In this document: positions 11,622-23,530 of the stretch, one piece after another
Layout of the letters: every line of letters begins with the position of its first letter
How positions within the stretch are numbered: position 1 is the stretch's first letter
From: Cercis canadensis
Lineage: Eukaryota; Streptophyta; Magnoliopsida; Fabales; Fabaceae
DNA length: 64,000 nucleotides
NCBI GenBank assembly: GCA_003255065.1
Contig: QAOA01006245.1
Location: 1-64,000, forward strand
Reading direction: 5' to 3'
Translations under genes and position numbers: made by a program
Notes under the pieces: generated by a model
Seen by the model: the letters and a program-made list of their open reading frames with translations, nothing else
What the model was told of the DNA's origin: nothing
Databases searched by the model: none

Positions 11622-13622
11622 AAAGTGAAAGTTGAGAGAATACCAGATATTATTTATTTATTTATTTCCTCACTGTGTCAAAGTCAAATTCTATCTACTT
11701 GGGTCCCAAACAACCGTTACGTTACCCATCTACTTTTCTTCTCGGTATTCACTATTCAGCCACTCCTTCACAAATCACAAACCCTCTGGATAATCCTCCT
11801 TCAGTAATTAAGAATTTATTTTCTGTTCTGAGAATAAAATATAAGAAATATCTAACGTCGTAAATACCCTTTGATGTCGTAACAATTCACGATTTTTCAA
11901 ATAAGTTCACCGACAGGTTTAACAGGTAAAAAACATGTAAAAGACAAAAGACAAAATGTTGATTTTTTTTTAAAAAAAACACATGTTGTGCTAATTCTCT
12001 CTTCTTTTTGACCTTATTCCTAGCTATTGAGAGATTAGAATTGGATTCAGACACATAAAAGAAAGACAATTTGCCTACTTAATTTCTAGATAATCATTTG
12101 CTCCCCTCCACTTTTTGCATACCCCATAATGATGCATCCCATTAAGCAAAGATGCGTGGGTTTATGTCCCATCGTCTACTGCTCAACAGGATAGACTATT
12201 TTTTCTAATCCACATTGATTTTAATAAAGACCAATTCAAATTCTAATTCAACATTGAACAGCTTAAAGATATTCACTTTTAAACTTGACCATTATACCCA
12301 ATGGAAACAACCATTCATCTGATCAACGTGCATATGGCCTTGTTGAAAACCTACTAATTTATTCTAAGAGACGCCAAGCAAGCATGCATATCTAGGAAAA
12401 CCAAAGATTAATAATTAATTGGCTCAACATTAGTAAAAGCAACCAAGCAACCAATAGGTGCTGGTGTTAATTAATTAACATAACGCCCTTATTTATTTTT
12501 TCTGCTAATTATTTTAGGTTTATAATCAATTATAGGTGACCTAACTTCTGCCGAGCATCGCCGACAATGCATTATTGGAAGTGCTTATAGTACTAGTACA
12601 GAGAAGTAGGTCCCAGACACTCCACATCAACTTTCTAGTTAAGCAAAGATCCGGATTCTTGTTGATGAATCATATTCTGACACCATTATAACTCTTTGAA
12701 ACTCCAATTGTGTCTTGTACCTACTTTTCTTTTTCTTTTATTTTCTTTTTCCTTGGAAACAAACAAATAGTGCACATCCCTTTCTAATCTCCACATTCAT
12801 AATAAGCAAGAGAAAAACCGTCCAACCATCCTCATATTCCTCATTCATAAAAAAAGTATGCTAGATTAGTAAGCAAGGTGACATGGTACCCATCTCTAAC
12901 TAGTTCAACAAGGCATGGAGTGGGAGACAGTTCATGTGGGTCTGTTATAAAAACACTAATTATACATATACCTCATTTCCAATCATGCTCTTCATTTTTG
13001 CCTTTTCGTATTTTGATTTTCGGAAAAAGCTTGTGAAGCAATCTTTGGATGAGTGCAAAACATGATCCATTATGAATAAATGTTGATATGGGGAAAATGC
13101 AGACGAAAAATGAATAAACGGAGGGGGAAAAAAGTAGAAAAGAACAAAGGCTGCTGGGACACGAGTAAAGCAAGACTAAAGGGGGGGGAGGGGCTAATAA
13201 TTGATACATGTAAAGTGAATCTACTACATATAACATACGCAAGGAAGCATATAGGTAAAGAAAGTGGTAATAATAATAGTTATATATATTTTGGTACGTA
13301 TATTTGGGTGGCGAATGCAAGGGAATCACCCTCTTGATGTGTTTTCCACTGCCATGTGAACTGTAGGATTCTACCATTTGAGAGAGAGAGAGAGAGAGAT
13401 AGAGAGAGAAAGGGATTTTCCATGTTTGTCTGATATTATAATGGAGGTAACAGTAGTGGGGCTCAAATGGTCAACCTATGTAAGAGATATAGAGGGGACT
13501 TTCATAATTTCCAATACCCAGATTCGTTTCTCTACTCATTCCTCTCTTTGATTAATAATAATCATAGCCACCCACCCACCCACCCAACGCCCCCACAAAA
13601 GTCTCATTCATTCTCTTCCCAC
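11622..13622. other. Intergenic and HAT22 upstream region
   Basis: AT-rich and non-coding. It holds a GA-rich microsatellite at about 13380-13409. The last few hundred bases are likely promoter or 5' leader of the HD-Zip gene, but no clear TATA box can be assigned because the assembly gap interrupts the leader. Confidence 0.5.
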
Positions 13623-13645
13623 NNNNNNNNNNNNNNNNNNNNNNN
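13623..13645. other. Assembly gap (23 N) upstream of HAT22
   Basis: A run of N followed at once by a poly-C tract (about 13646-13658). Homopolymer C probably stopped the assembly. True length is unknown. Confidence 0.9.
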
Positions 13646-13779
13646 CCCCCCCCCCCCGGCGTCTTCTTAAGACCCTTTTGCTCCAATGACTTTGAACCAT
13701 ACCATCTAATTAACTCTTCCCATCCCCTCCTTCCTTGCACTATTAGAAAAAGAATTGTCTCTGTCTTCCTCTTCCCCAA

Positions 13780-15074
13780 ATGGGTCTTGCTGATACTAGT
13801 AATTCAGGCCTTGAGCTTGTTCTAGGGTTAAGTTTAAGTGGTGCAGAAGAAACCAACACTCCTTCCAAGGCTGATAATATTCTTAGGTCAACCAAGCCTT
13901 GCTCCAATTTCACGGCAACAAGTAATTCAGAGCCATCTTTGACGTTGGGTCTTTCCGGTGAGAGTTACCAAGTCCAAGTGCCCAGAAAGATTGATGTGAA
14001 TAAAGCTTGTGAGGACCCTCTTGAATTGTCTCGCCAAACTTCACCTCATAGTGCTGTTTCGTCCTTCTCCAGTGGGAGGGTCAAGAGGGAGAGGGATCTT
14101 AGCAGCGAAGAGGTTGAGGCAGAGAGGGTTTCTTCCAGAGTGAGTGATGAAGATGAAGATGGCACTAATGCCAGAAAGAAGCTCAGACTCACCAAAGAAC
14201 AATCTGCCTTGCTCGAAGAAAGCTTCAAACAGCATAGCACTCTCAACCCTGTAATCATAATCAATCCCTCTCTATATCCCTCTTCCACACACAACTTCAA
14301 TTGCTTCTTCTTTCATATTGCTTATCGTCACTTATGACCACCACTAACTAAATATTTCATATTATTGTTGCCGTTGAATAACAGAAGCAGAAGCAAGCTT
14401 TGGCCAGGCAGTTAAAACTACGGCCTCGACAAGTTGAAGTGTGGTTCCAGAATCGGAGAGCCAGGTATTTGATTAAAACCTATTACTTATATTTGCCGGA
14501 AAAAAACTTCTCTAAGAAACTGTACGTACCAGGACCAAGAAAATGTTTTATTTTTCTCCCCAAAATCATAAAACCCTATTCTATTCTAGTTGTTATCACC
14601 TATAATTAATAGCACAAGTTTCAGATAAGAAATTAATACAACTCGCGCTAGCTGTTCGTGAGCACATATTTAGATTTATTTGGAAAAGCTTCTCAGTTTT
14701 GGCCCTTGAAATGAATACCATTATATTTAATTTCGATATGTTTAGATGAGGATGATTAGCTAATTTAGATCATATTGGTTAATTGTTGCAGGACAAAGCT
14801 GAAGCAAACAGAGGTGGATTGCGAGTTCTTAAAGAAATGCTGTGAAACACTGACAGATGAAAACAGAAGGCTACAGAAGGAGCTGCAAGAACTGAAGGCA
14901 CTGAAACTGGCGCAACCCTTGTATATGCCTATGCCGGCGGCAACACTTACCATGTGCCCGTCTTGTGAGAGGCTCAGTGGTGTCAGTGATGCCTCTTCCA
15001 ATAAGAACCCATTCTCAATGGCTCCCAAGACTCACTTCTTCAGCCCCTTCACCAATCCTTCAGCAGCATGTTAA
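13780..15074 (+). CDS. HAT22: HD-Zip class II transcription factor, HAT22/HAT9 type
   Basis: Three exons, 13780-14250, 14385-14464 and 14792-15074, all with GT/AG borders, give 277 residues. The N-terminus carries LxLxL-type repressor motifs (LVLGLSLS near residue 14 and LTLGLSG near 54). The homeodomain spans about 131-187 with recognition helix [10 protein letters not shown] leucine zipper follows (about 186-225), then CPSCE at 239-243, the redox-sensitive signature of class II. The C-terminus FTNPSAAC is typical of HAT9/HAT22. The family binds CAATNATTG-like sites as dimers in the nucleus, mostly as repressors in shade, auxin and ABA responses. Introns inside the homeodomain are usual. The start is the first Met, and the MGL(A/D)D opening is shared with the family. 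Orthology to HAT22 and not HAT9 rests on gene order. Confidence 0.95.
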
Positions 15075-17460
15075 TTGAATAGGTTTTTCAGGCAGCAACA
15101 AAAACCCCACAACCATTGTATTTTTTTGGTTGAGGGATACGTTTAGGAAACCGTGTAATTAACTAATACTGTAGAAAATAGTAACTGCTAATCAATTACT
15201 TTTTTTTTTTTTTGTTCCTTTATATGTTTATAAATCGTTATAGAAAGACATCTATGAAGGAATTACTATTTTTTTGTTGTTAACTCGTTCGTGTTCTTCT
15301 GTACGTATACAGATTGTTAATAGTTTTTTAAATGGTGTGACGGATTGAGGAGGCTAATGTCCATGTGTGTCTGTGTTGCATTTTTTTTATGCGTATATAG
15401 ATTGGAGTAAATCAAAACGCGTCTACTGCATATATGAGAAACCAAATATTATTGTTTAGAAAAAGTTATTATTATTTATTTTTTTTGGGTCTATTAATTA
15501 TTCTAGTATTCAACGTAAGCAGAAAATAAACAGTATTTTACCATTCTAGAGGGAATTTAGAATTTATCCAAGTAAATGGTGTCATATTTTAGCGGAGGGG
15601 TAAATTGAGCAGAGTCAAAAAGAAAAAGGAAAAAAGGTTAAAGAATGAAGAGAAAATATATACATTGGATAATGATAGATATCAGTTGGAGGTTATGATT
15701 AAGTTAGAGAAAGGTTGAGAATGTGGATAGGGCAGTTAGCTCACGTGTTTCTGTCTGCAAATCAGTTGCTTATAGAGATATAGAATGTGAGAGAGAGAAT
15801 TAAGATACGGGTGGTGTGGTGAGAGACTAGAGAGAGGATTGTCTAGAAAGAAAGGAATGGATGATTCGCTTTCCTTTGAGAAAACAAGGTTGTGACTTGT
15901 GTGTATGTGAATGAGCGAGAGAGAGAGAGAGAGTTGAGTTTGTAATTGTAAACATGGTATGGTCTCGTGAGTTGCTTTGCCTTTAAGGGGACTGGTGGGT
16001 CACACCCCACGTGATGGCCCAATGGCTCTTAACTGAACCTTTGCAATTTTCCACTCTGAAAATCTCAACATGGGGATTTTGCTTCAAGGTCAGCCCCCCC
16101 TTCCCTGTATCCCCACTTTTGGATCCCAAAAAAGCCAGATATTCCATCTTACATTTACACATCTCAGGTTCCCAGCTGCTCAAATGCACGGTGCAGATTA
16201 GGTTCCTGCTCACTGAAAACTACACCTACACCTACACCGTATACGTTCCACCCACGCTATCATGATTGGAAATGGAAATGGACACTATGGCATTGAATAA
16301 TCATACCATTCTAACTCCTAACTATATTTATTATAAAAGTATATATATATATATATAAATCTTGATAATATTCCACACATCATTCATGATGGGGTGGACC
16401 AATAAATATCGCGAGAGGGACTTTCCCTGAAAAGGGGACACTTTCCTGGAAACTGCTAATCTGCCTCCTCATCATCACTTTCATCACCATTTTTGAACCA
16501 TCGCCATCATCATGAGGCCCTTCAATGCCCTCCTTTAACTCCAACTCCATTTATAATAATATTTTTTAGTACTCAGGAGTCAGGACCCAAAGGGTGTGAA
16601 CTGTGAAGGCTAGCTATATGTAAAAATATAGAAATTAGTTCCTTTTTGTACTCACTTCTTTCCCCGAACCTCTTTGGACAGATATCACCTAGCGTGATAA
16701 AAGAGTAAACATTTTACGAAGGAAAGGAAATAAACATTTTTTATTTTTTAGAAATTAAAGAGTGAAAAGCGATAGTTCATTCATGCGTGGGTGTAGAATC
16801 AAAGTTGCTTTATGAAAAATCTTTGATGTTTAGTTCACCTCTTTTGATGATTTAATGTATGTATACATTTGTATGGACTAGGTTTGCGCTCACCCAAATC
16901 CGATGGACGTATGTCCTGAGTTGGGTGCATTGTCGGTCTGTAAACGGCATTTCATTTCCATTTTTAATGCTTTATTTTTGTCATTGATGATTGAAAGCAT
17001 ATATATATCACTTCATCTTAATTTTAAGTACTTCCTATTAATTACTATTTTAATGAACACTCAATCATCATCAGCTTAAGACGAGATAATGCTTACAAAT
17101 ACAAACTCACTCCTTCTTCCTTTCTATTTCAACTTCAACGTGGAGCTGCCTCATTACCCAACTTACAAACACAGATCAGGAGAGATTTTTCTTGATAACA
17201 CCCACCACAATTACGACTTGATGTTAACATGCATGACGTATGTTAGAAACCACGAGATGGCATGTTTTCGTCTTTTTTTTTTTTTGTTTGGGGAGGGGGA
17301 TGGAATATACATATATATCTTGAATTTTTGAGGTTTCAAAAGGTTCTCTCTTTTGCGTGATCCCATGCATCACTGAATTCTCTGACATATTTAATTACGA
17401 TAATCTGCTTAATTTTGGGCAAATTTATCATACAACAACAAAACTATGTTGTTTTTTATG
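15075..17460. other. Intergenic, no gene seen
   Basis: Begins with the HAT22 3' UTR. It holds a GA run at about 15915-15933, an AT-dinucleotide run at about 16338-16358 and AT-rich filler. Open frames look like chance. Confidence 0.6.
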
Positions 17461-18158
17461 TACTAATTCTTAAAATAATAAAACTTAAGTAAAGTTTTAT
17501 AAGTGTTGGTGGTGTTGTTCTTCTATTAAAATATTACATAGTGTTTCTCAAAATACCACATTGACCTCATGTGGGTTTTGGGGACCATGGAAAGGCTAGT
17601 GGAGTGATTCCAAATCCTTTCTTGGATCAGACAATACGCAAATAGAGAAAAAGAAATGAAAAAGAAAATAATCTATCATTCGTACAAACAGGAGAACCCA
17701 GATGAAAAGGGGAAAAAAATAATCAAGAGTCAATAAAACAGATTTACCAGTCACAAGAAAATGATCGATGGCTCCTGAGAAAGACCAGCAAAAGCTCTTA
17801 GCAAAACCACAGAAAAAACCCACCAAAAACAAAATAAAATAAAAATAATAATAGACTACAAGGCGGAATCATTTGCTTTGGAAAAAGAAAATGTATATCA
17901 GCAACAATAAAAACCTGAAATCCAGAAAATGAATCGACAACAACGAAGAAGGAAGAGGAGAAGAAACAATCAGATGAGACAACAAAAAAAAAAAAATTCT
18001 ATCTGGAGTCAATGTGGTATTTTGAGAAACATTAAGAGAGAGATGAAGTGATGTTGAGTTATAAAATTAATACACATATAATATTTTAATAGGAAAACAA
18101 CATCACCAGTACCTATGAAATTTTACTTAAATTTTGTACTTCTTAAAATTCATAGGTT
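17461..18158. mobile_element. Inverted-repeat element, about 0.7 kb (non-autonomous DNA transposon)
   Basis: The left arm (17461-17565) and right arm (about 18003-18158) are imperfect reverse complements. The best part is CTCAAAATACCACATTGA at about 17547 against its complement near 18007-18025. An outer part, AAGTAAA...GTTGTT, is also shared. The right arm carries an extra stretch of about 50 bp. The A-rich interior has no transposase. I could not fix a target duplication, so the superfamily is open. Confidence 0.65.
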
Positions 18159-18734
18159 ATATGAATCTTTTTGGTTATAAATAGAATATTTATATTTATT
18201 TTAAAAAATTTAAATCTTGCTGTCCAAACTCAAAGTACTTGCAATTAGTGTTGCCAATGAGCGAAACTTGGAAGTGATTGTCACACTAGGTCCCACCTAT
18301 ATGCCGAACCTGAAAATTATACTATGCTTAAAGAGGGGGAAAAAAAAAAAAAACTGTGTCGCTAATATTGTAAAAATCCAACAATAAATAGGAATATTTA
18401 TCTAAAAAGAATAAATGGGGTTTGGCACTTAGATTTGGAATGATATACAAAATTCTGAGGATGATAGTGTATAGCAGCTCAAATTATTAAGTGGAAAAAA
18501 CATGCAGATGGTAAGTGCGCTGCTATAATTAAACATATTGCAAAGAAAAACAATTAATTCATGCATAATTGAGGTCCCTTCCCTGCAATGCGCTGTCCAT
18601 AAGAGGGATATATGTACGTAGGACTCCCAAGTCTCAATCTTATAGATCTTTAGGAATCGTAGCAATCACGTGTCATGCTAGCGGTCATTTCCAGTGGTTT
18701 GTATTTGCTCCAAAAAGAGTACATTATTATTATT
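18159..18734. other. Intergenic, no gene seen
   Basis: AT-rich, with a short ATT trinucleotide run at about 18724-18742 that leads into the following duplicate. Confidence 0.5.
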
Positions 18735-20101
18735 ATTATTATTTAATTGGCTGAAATAAATAATGATAGTTATTCTGATGTTTAAGCAAACGGCAATATT
18801 TATTTCACGCTTCCTCATGGCTTCTATGGCCCAAAAACTGTGAGAAGAATAAAACATTTTGGGAAATAAACAAATAAATATCATTCCTGTTTGTAACTTG
18901 TAAGTTGAATATTCAACAATTGGGAGTTGAGTTGAGAGTAAATAAAAATTGAAAACGTAGGTGTGGGCCTCAGTATCTGAGTTCATTAGATGACAGTCCA
19001 TATGCGAGTATACAAGTGGTGGGGACGGTATATTTATTTGGAGAGCAACCAAACAGAGCCCAAAAGAATAACCCAAGAATGAATGGACCAACACTTTGCA
19101 AATGGAATTGGATAATCATAGGACCACTCCTCCGTCAACCGAGACTCTGAACTCTGAACTCTGAAGCACCTCTTCACATGTAGACAAGAGTCACAAAGGT
19201 TTTTCAGCTTAACCTTGTAAACCAAATCTATCGTTTTTGGAAATATCACCTTTGCAATTGGTGGCCACAATAGAGATCAGCACATGATCACGTCACACCG
19301 GCTTGTTTGCCCATCCCAATTTCAGTAAGCAAAATCAAAGTATTCTTGCCCCAAAAGAGGGATTGCTGGCCATGTTCATACCAACTATCTGCAAATTCTG
19401 GTTAGCCTCACAACTCAANTTATTTTTTAATTGGCTGAAATAAATAATGATAGTTATTCTGATGTTTAAGCAAACAGCAATATTTATTTCACGCTTCCTC
19501 ATGGCTTCTATGGCCCAAAAACTGTGAGCAGAATAAAACATTTTGGGAAATAAATAAATAAATATCATTCCTGTTTGTAACTTGTAAGTTGAATATTCAA
19601 CAATTGGGAGTTGAGTTGAGAGTAAATAAACTTGAAAACGTAGGTGTGGGCCTCAGTATCTGAGTTCATTAGATGACAGCCCATATGCGAGTATACAAGT
19701 GGTGGGGACGGTATATTTATTTGGAGAGCAACCAAACAGAGCCCAAAAGAATAACCCAAGAATGAATGGACCAACACTTTGCAAGTGGAATTGGATAATG
19801 ATAGGACCACTCCTCCGTCAACCGAGACTCTGAACTCTGAACTCTGAAGCACCTCTTCACATGTAGACAAGAGTCACAAAGGTTTTTCAGCTTAACCTTG
19901 TAAACCAAATCTATCGTTTTTGGACATATCACCTTTGCAATTGGTGGCCACAATAGAGATCAGCACATGATCACGTCACACCGGCTTGCTTGGCCATCCC
20001 AATTTCAGTAAGCAAAATCAAAGTATTCTTGCCCCAAAAGAGGGATTGCTGGCCATGTTCATACCAACTATCTGCAAATTCTGGTTAGCCTCACAACTCA
20101 A
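18735..20101. repeat. Head-to-tail duplicate of about 0.68 kb split by a single N
   Basis: Copy A is about 18735-19418, N is at 19419 and copy B is 19420-20101. The copies differ by only a handful of bases and a short indel. The duplicate ends exactly at the N, as in the other single-N joins. This is probably unmerged overlapping or allelic contigs. Open frames repeated in both copies are shadows. Confidence 0.85.
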
Positions 20102-20146
20102 CTATCTTACCTGCCTCTATCTTTAGAATATTTTGCCAAACAAGAA

Positions 20147-20532
20147 AAAATATAAGAGTAAAACCATTTTTTAGTCTTTAAAAAATACAGCTACTGACAA
20201 ATTCGTCCTCCAAAAATTTTTAGTGACAAATTGGTCATTGAATTATTATTCTGTTTGACAAATTAGTCCTCTGGTATTTTAATGAAAAAAGTTCTGGACT
20301 CCTGCAGACTACTTTCCTAAACTTCTTTCACTGATCTTGCCTAGTTATGTTTAAGCCCTCATTTTCTCATTCAAGTCCTCATTTTCTTTTCACTGATTTT
20401 GTCTACCGGAGGACTAATTTGTCAGCGAAATAATAATCCAAAGACCAATTTGTTACTGAAAATTTTTGGATGACGAATTTGTCAGTGACTGTATTTTTTA
20501 AGGACTAAAAAAGAGTTTTACTCAAAATATAA
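20147..20532. mobile_element. Mutator-like non-autonomous TIR element (20156-20523) with 9-bp target duplication
   Basis: 368 bp whose two ends are long, imperfect inverted repeats of about 120 bp or more, starting GAGTAAAAC at both outer edges. The perfect 9-bp duplication AAAATATAA sits at 20147-20155 and 20524-20532. Long TIRs plus a 9-bp target duplication are the signature of the Mutator superfamily. There is no coding capacity. The arms repeat short 'GACAAATT(A/C/G)GTC' modules several times. Confidence 0.85.
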
Positions 20533-21796
20533 TTTGCACATCAAGAAAACTCAATATAAAATGTTATCAAAATTTAATAAATAAGAATTTGGGTCAAACT
20601 GTACTAGAGTTTTCAGCCTCGCCTTCTTAATAAGGACTGGACTAACCATTGATGGACCTCTCAAGAACAAAGATGTAGGAATGGGCCTAATTTATTATTA
20701 TACATTATAGGCATTCACGAACACCCCACATGTGTTTTTTTTCTGAAAATTCATTAGGGTTTACATGTCTGTTAAAAATCACCCAACAGGACTAGCATTA
20801 AGGACCCCTTGAGCCCTTTCTATATTCTGTTTTGGGTCATTGTGGTTTGGACCTAAATTCTGGCCTATTATAATTTATATATGGTAGCAGCCACGAATAC
20901 GATGCTCTTAACAGGCTCTGACACGAGACGTTACCTGCCCAAATAATAATAAATAATTTAAAATAAAAGCTCTGAAATGCATGATGCATATTATTCGCTG
21001 TGGAGGTCTTGTAGATGTAAAGTTGCATGCATTAAAAAATAAATAAAAAATAAGGCATGAACCCAACTAATGCTGATTGATAATTGTTTATGGGTAACAT
21101 TAATTAACAGCAAATACAGGGGACATATTCAACAAAGATTGTTTTGATGTTAGTCATAAACAAGCAGATAAGTGATGTGGAGACAAAGGCTTAAGCAGGT
21201 ATGAGAGATGATAGTATAAGACATGATGATTTATGATGTCGTCCCTTGAAAAAAGAATAAAATTATGAAGGCGTATTTGTCATGCTAGACAAAAGTTGTT
21301 CCTGGCGTGTGATTTAGGTGCGTTCTCTTTCACATAAAGGGGCTGCCACGCCCAGTATTATTATAGCTATATTGCTTATACCCTTTTGGGGCTAAGTACC
21401 ATTTGACTGGCATCAGAATTCACAAGGTACGTACACTTATAAAACTCCTTCAATTCTTGGTCATTGGTATCGTATCCCAACTTCAACCATACAGCAAGAA
21501 GCTGGGACTCAGATACCAATCAGCCTGTTCTGATGTAGTGAAAACTTTCACATTCCACATTCTTCTACGCATGTTTTTATTAGGGCCATGCATCTTTTTG
21601 CGAAACTAGTTTCATATGATACTAACTACTAACCATACTCTTCTGCCCCTCCCAGTTGTTGCCTCTTGGAGGTTTCTTTTCTTTTTCATGCAATTCTGCG
21701 AACTAGCAGCTATCCAGTGTTGGGAAACAATTGTGAGCCGGTGTTTGATATAGCAAGTCATAATTAGATTTGAGTCTGTTCAGCTAGCCAACTGAT
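20533..21796. other. Intergenic / upstream of the CLE gene
   Basis: AT-rich with no recognised gene. The last few hundred bases presumably hold the promoter of the small peptide gene, but I see no convincing TATA box at a normal distance. Confidence 0.5.
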
Positions 21797-21979
21797 ATGG
21801 GCGCTCTTTCTGTTCTGCTGCTTCTGCTCATCTTTTGCAATTCTGGGTTTCTTGGTATTGCCGGAGTTCTCTTCAATTTCACCTCCTGGCCTGATTCTCC
21901 TTGTAATATTTCTTGCAAATCAGAGTTAGAAGACAAGAGAGGTGTGCCAACGGGAGCCAATCCTCTGCATAATAGGTAG
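21797..21979 (+). CDS. CLE-family secreted signalling peptide precursor (60 aa)
   Basis: A single exon of 60 codons. Residues 1 to about 23 form a strong signal peptide with a run of leucines (5-12). A short, poorly conserved middle follows, then the C-terminal motif RGVPTGANPLHN at residues 48-59 and one final Arg. This matches the CLE dodecapeptide pattern R-x-V-P-[ST]-G-P-[ND]-P-L-H-[HN], with signal peptide and motif in the right places and the usual single-exon layout. CLE peptides are cut out, secreted and sensed by leucine-rich-repeat receptor kinases to control stem-cell and vascular fate. Position 7 is Ala (residue 54) where most family members have the Pro that is hydroxylated and arabinosylated. 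The precursor is shorter than usual (80-120). It stands alone between HAT22 and XTH. Expression is not shown. Confidence 0.85.
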   Translation: MGALSVLLLLLIFCNSGFLGIAGVLFNFTSWPDSPCNISCKSELEDKRGVPTGANPLHNR

Positions 21980-23256
21980 AGACATGGTAAGAGGGACCAG
22001 AGAGAGAGAGAGTGTTTGAGGGACTCTCGAGGGTTAAAGGAATCTGCTATTCCTTTTGTTCTTCTTTGGATGTAACTGTGTTATTCGAAACATGAAAGAG
22101 TATCCAGTATATAACAAATGTGTAAAATATGGATTCTTTTTGTGGTGACCTGACATGTCTGTGCATGAGCTGTCTCTTGGTTGGGTAACCCCAAATGGAT
22201 GTATTGCATGCTTATCATTAAGTCTTATTTTATTAGTTCTATCTTCTTGTTGTGTGGAACAATTAATAATTCCATTTGATTAACCATTTCAATCATTAAC
22301 TTATCATGTGCCATATACACTACTCTGTCTCATCACTCTCATCATCTGATAATTTCGTTTTGAAAAATGCAACAAAATGGGCCTAGCTACTACTTCAATT
22401 CATCTTCATAGGATCCCTTGCACTACCAAAATCAAGAATAGGCAATACAGCAAGGATTGGAAAGGGTTAAGTTCCTTCTGTAATTATAAGTGCAATGGAC
22501 ATTAAAAGTGGAATTATGTAGAGTGCTAGGTATTTTGGATAGTATGATTATTTTAATTCACAGCATAATTTTGAATATAGCTTCATATTCTTTCCATTAG
22601 TTTTAAGTAAATTCTAGAATGAGGAATTAAAAAAAGCGCTCTTTGTAATGAGGATTACTTTAAACGAAGAAGATGTCAAGACAAGTTAGAAAGAGTGAAT
22701 ATGATATTATGAAGCAGAGGAAAAAATTGAAAACAGAAAAGAAGGGGTAATCCAAATATTTGAACATGGGTCAAAGAAGTTGTCATGATTTGAGCCCTGG
22801 AACAGACAGACAGCCCAAGGCTATAAGCTTATCTTTTTCACAAGTTAACATGCGCATTATATTTGATTTTCTGTTTTTGCTAAAATCATAAACTTGATTA
22901 TTATATCAAATTTAGATGAGCTCTCAAGTCCCATGTGTATGTTGGAAAAAGACAAAGTAAACATAAGGAAGATGCCCTATCTATCAGAGTTGTTGTTTTG
23001 TAGGTAGGGATGCGCCTAAATGTTGTGTTTTCTTGTCTCATATTCTCGTCGGCCAAACCAAAGGGAATGTGGCCTATCTGGGTGTACGTTTTCTTGAGGC
23101 ATTACAAAGGAAACGAGCTTTTATTTTTGGACTCTCTTTTTTTATTTGTTACATTTCACACCATCTTTTTTTTTGCTGGTTATAGATTGGTCATTTCCAA
23201 GCTATTATCCCTCCTAGAGAAGCCTTAGTCACCTCTCTAATTAGGGAATTTATGTT
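21980..23256. other. Intergenic, no gene seen
   Basis: CLE 3' flank with a short GA run near 22000, then AT-rich DNA without a supported gene. Confidence 0.5.
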
Positions 23257-23530
23257 GACTCACACTTTAAATTTAATATTATTGTGAAGATCTCAAAAAA
23301 TTAAATTATTTAGTATGTATCAAAATAATTAATTCTTTATAAAATATATAAATTGAACAATTTTTGAAAAAATGCCAAAAAAATATTAGAACAATAATAC
23401 AAAAGGATAATTTTTTTATACAATTAAACTTAAATTTTGTCAATTATTTTAGAATTTGGCTCACATATGGCAACTTGATTTTTTGAGATCTTATAATAAC
23501 ACCAAATTCAAGACACAAGGTCTCACTTAA
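23257..23530. repeat. Eroded inverted repeat, MITE-like
   Basis: AAGATCTCAAAAAAT near 23287 reappears as its reverse complement near 23483, and flanking bases (AATTT..T.TTATT) also pair. It looks like a decayed short TIR element. No target duplication was found. Confidence 0.4.

Noticed and set aside
18678-19953. Repeated 78-138 codon minus-strand frames
   Set aside because: They recur because the underlying DNA is duplicated around the single N, and nothing in them looks like protein.
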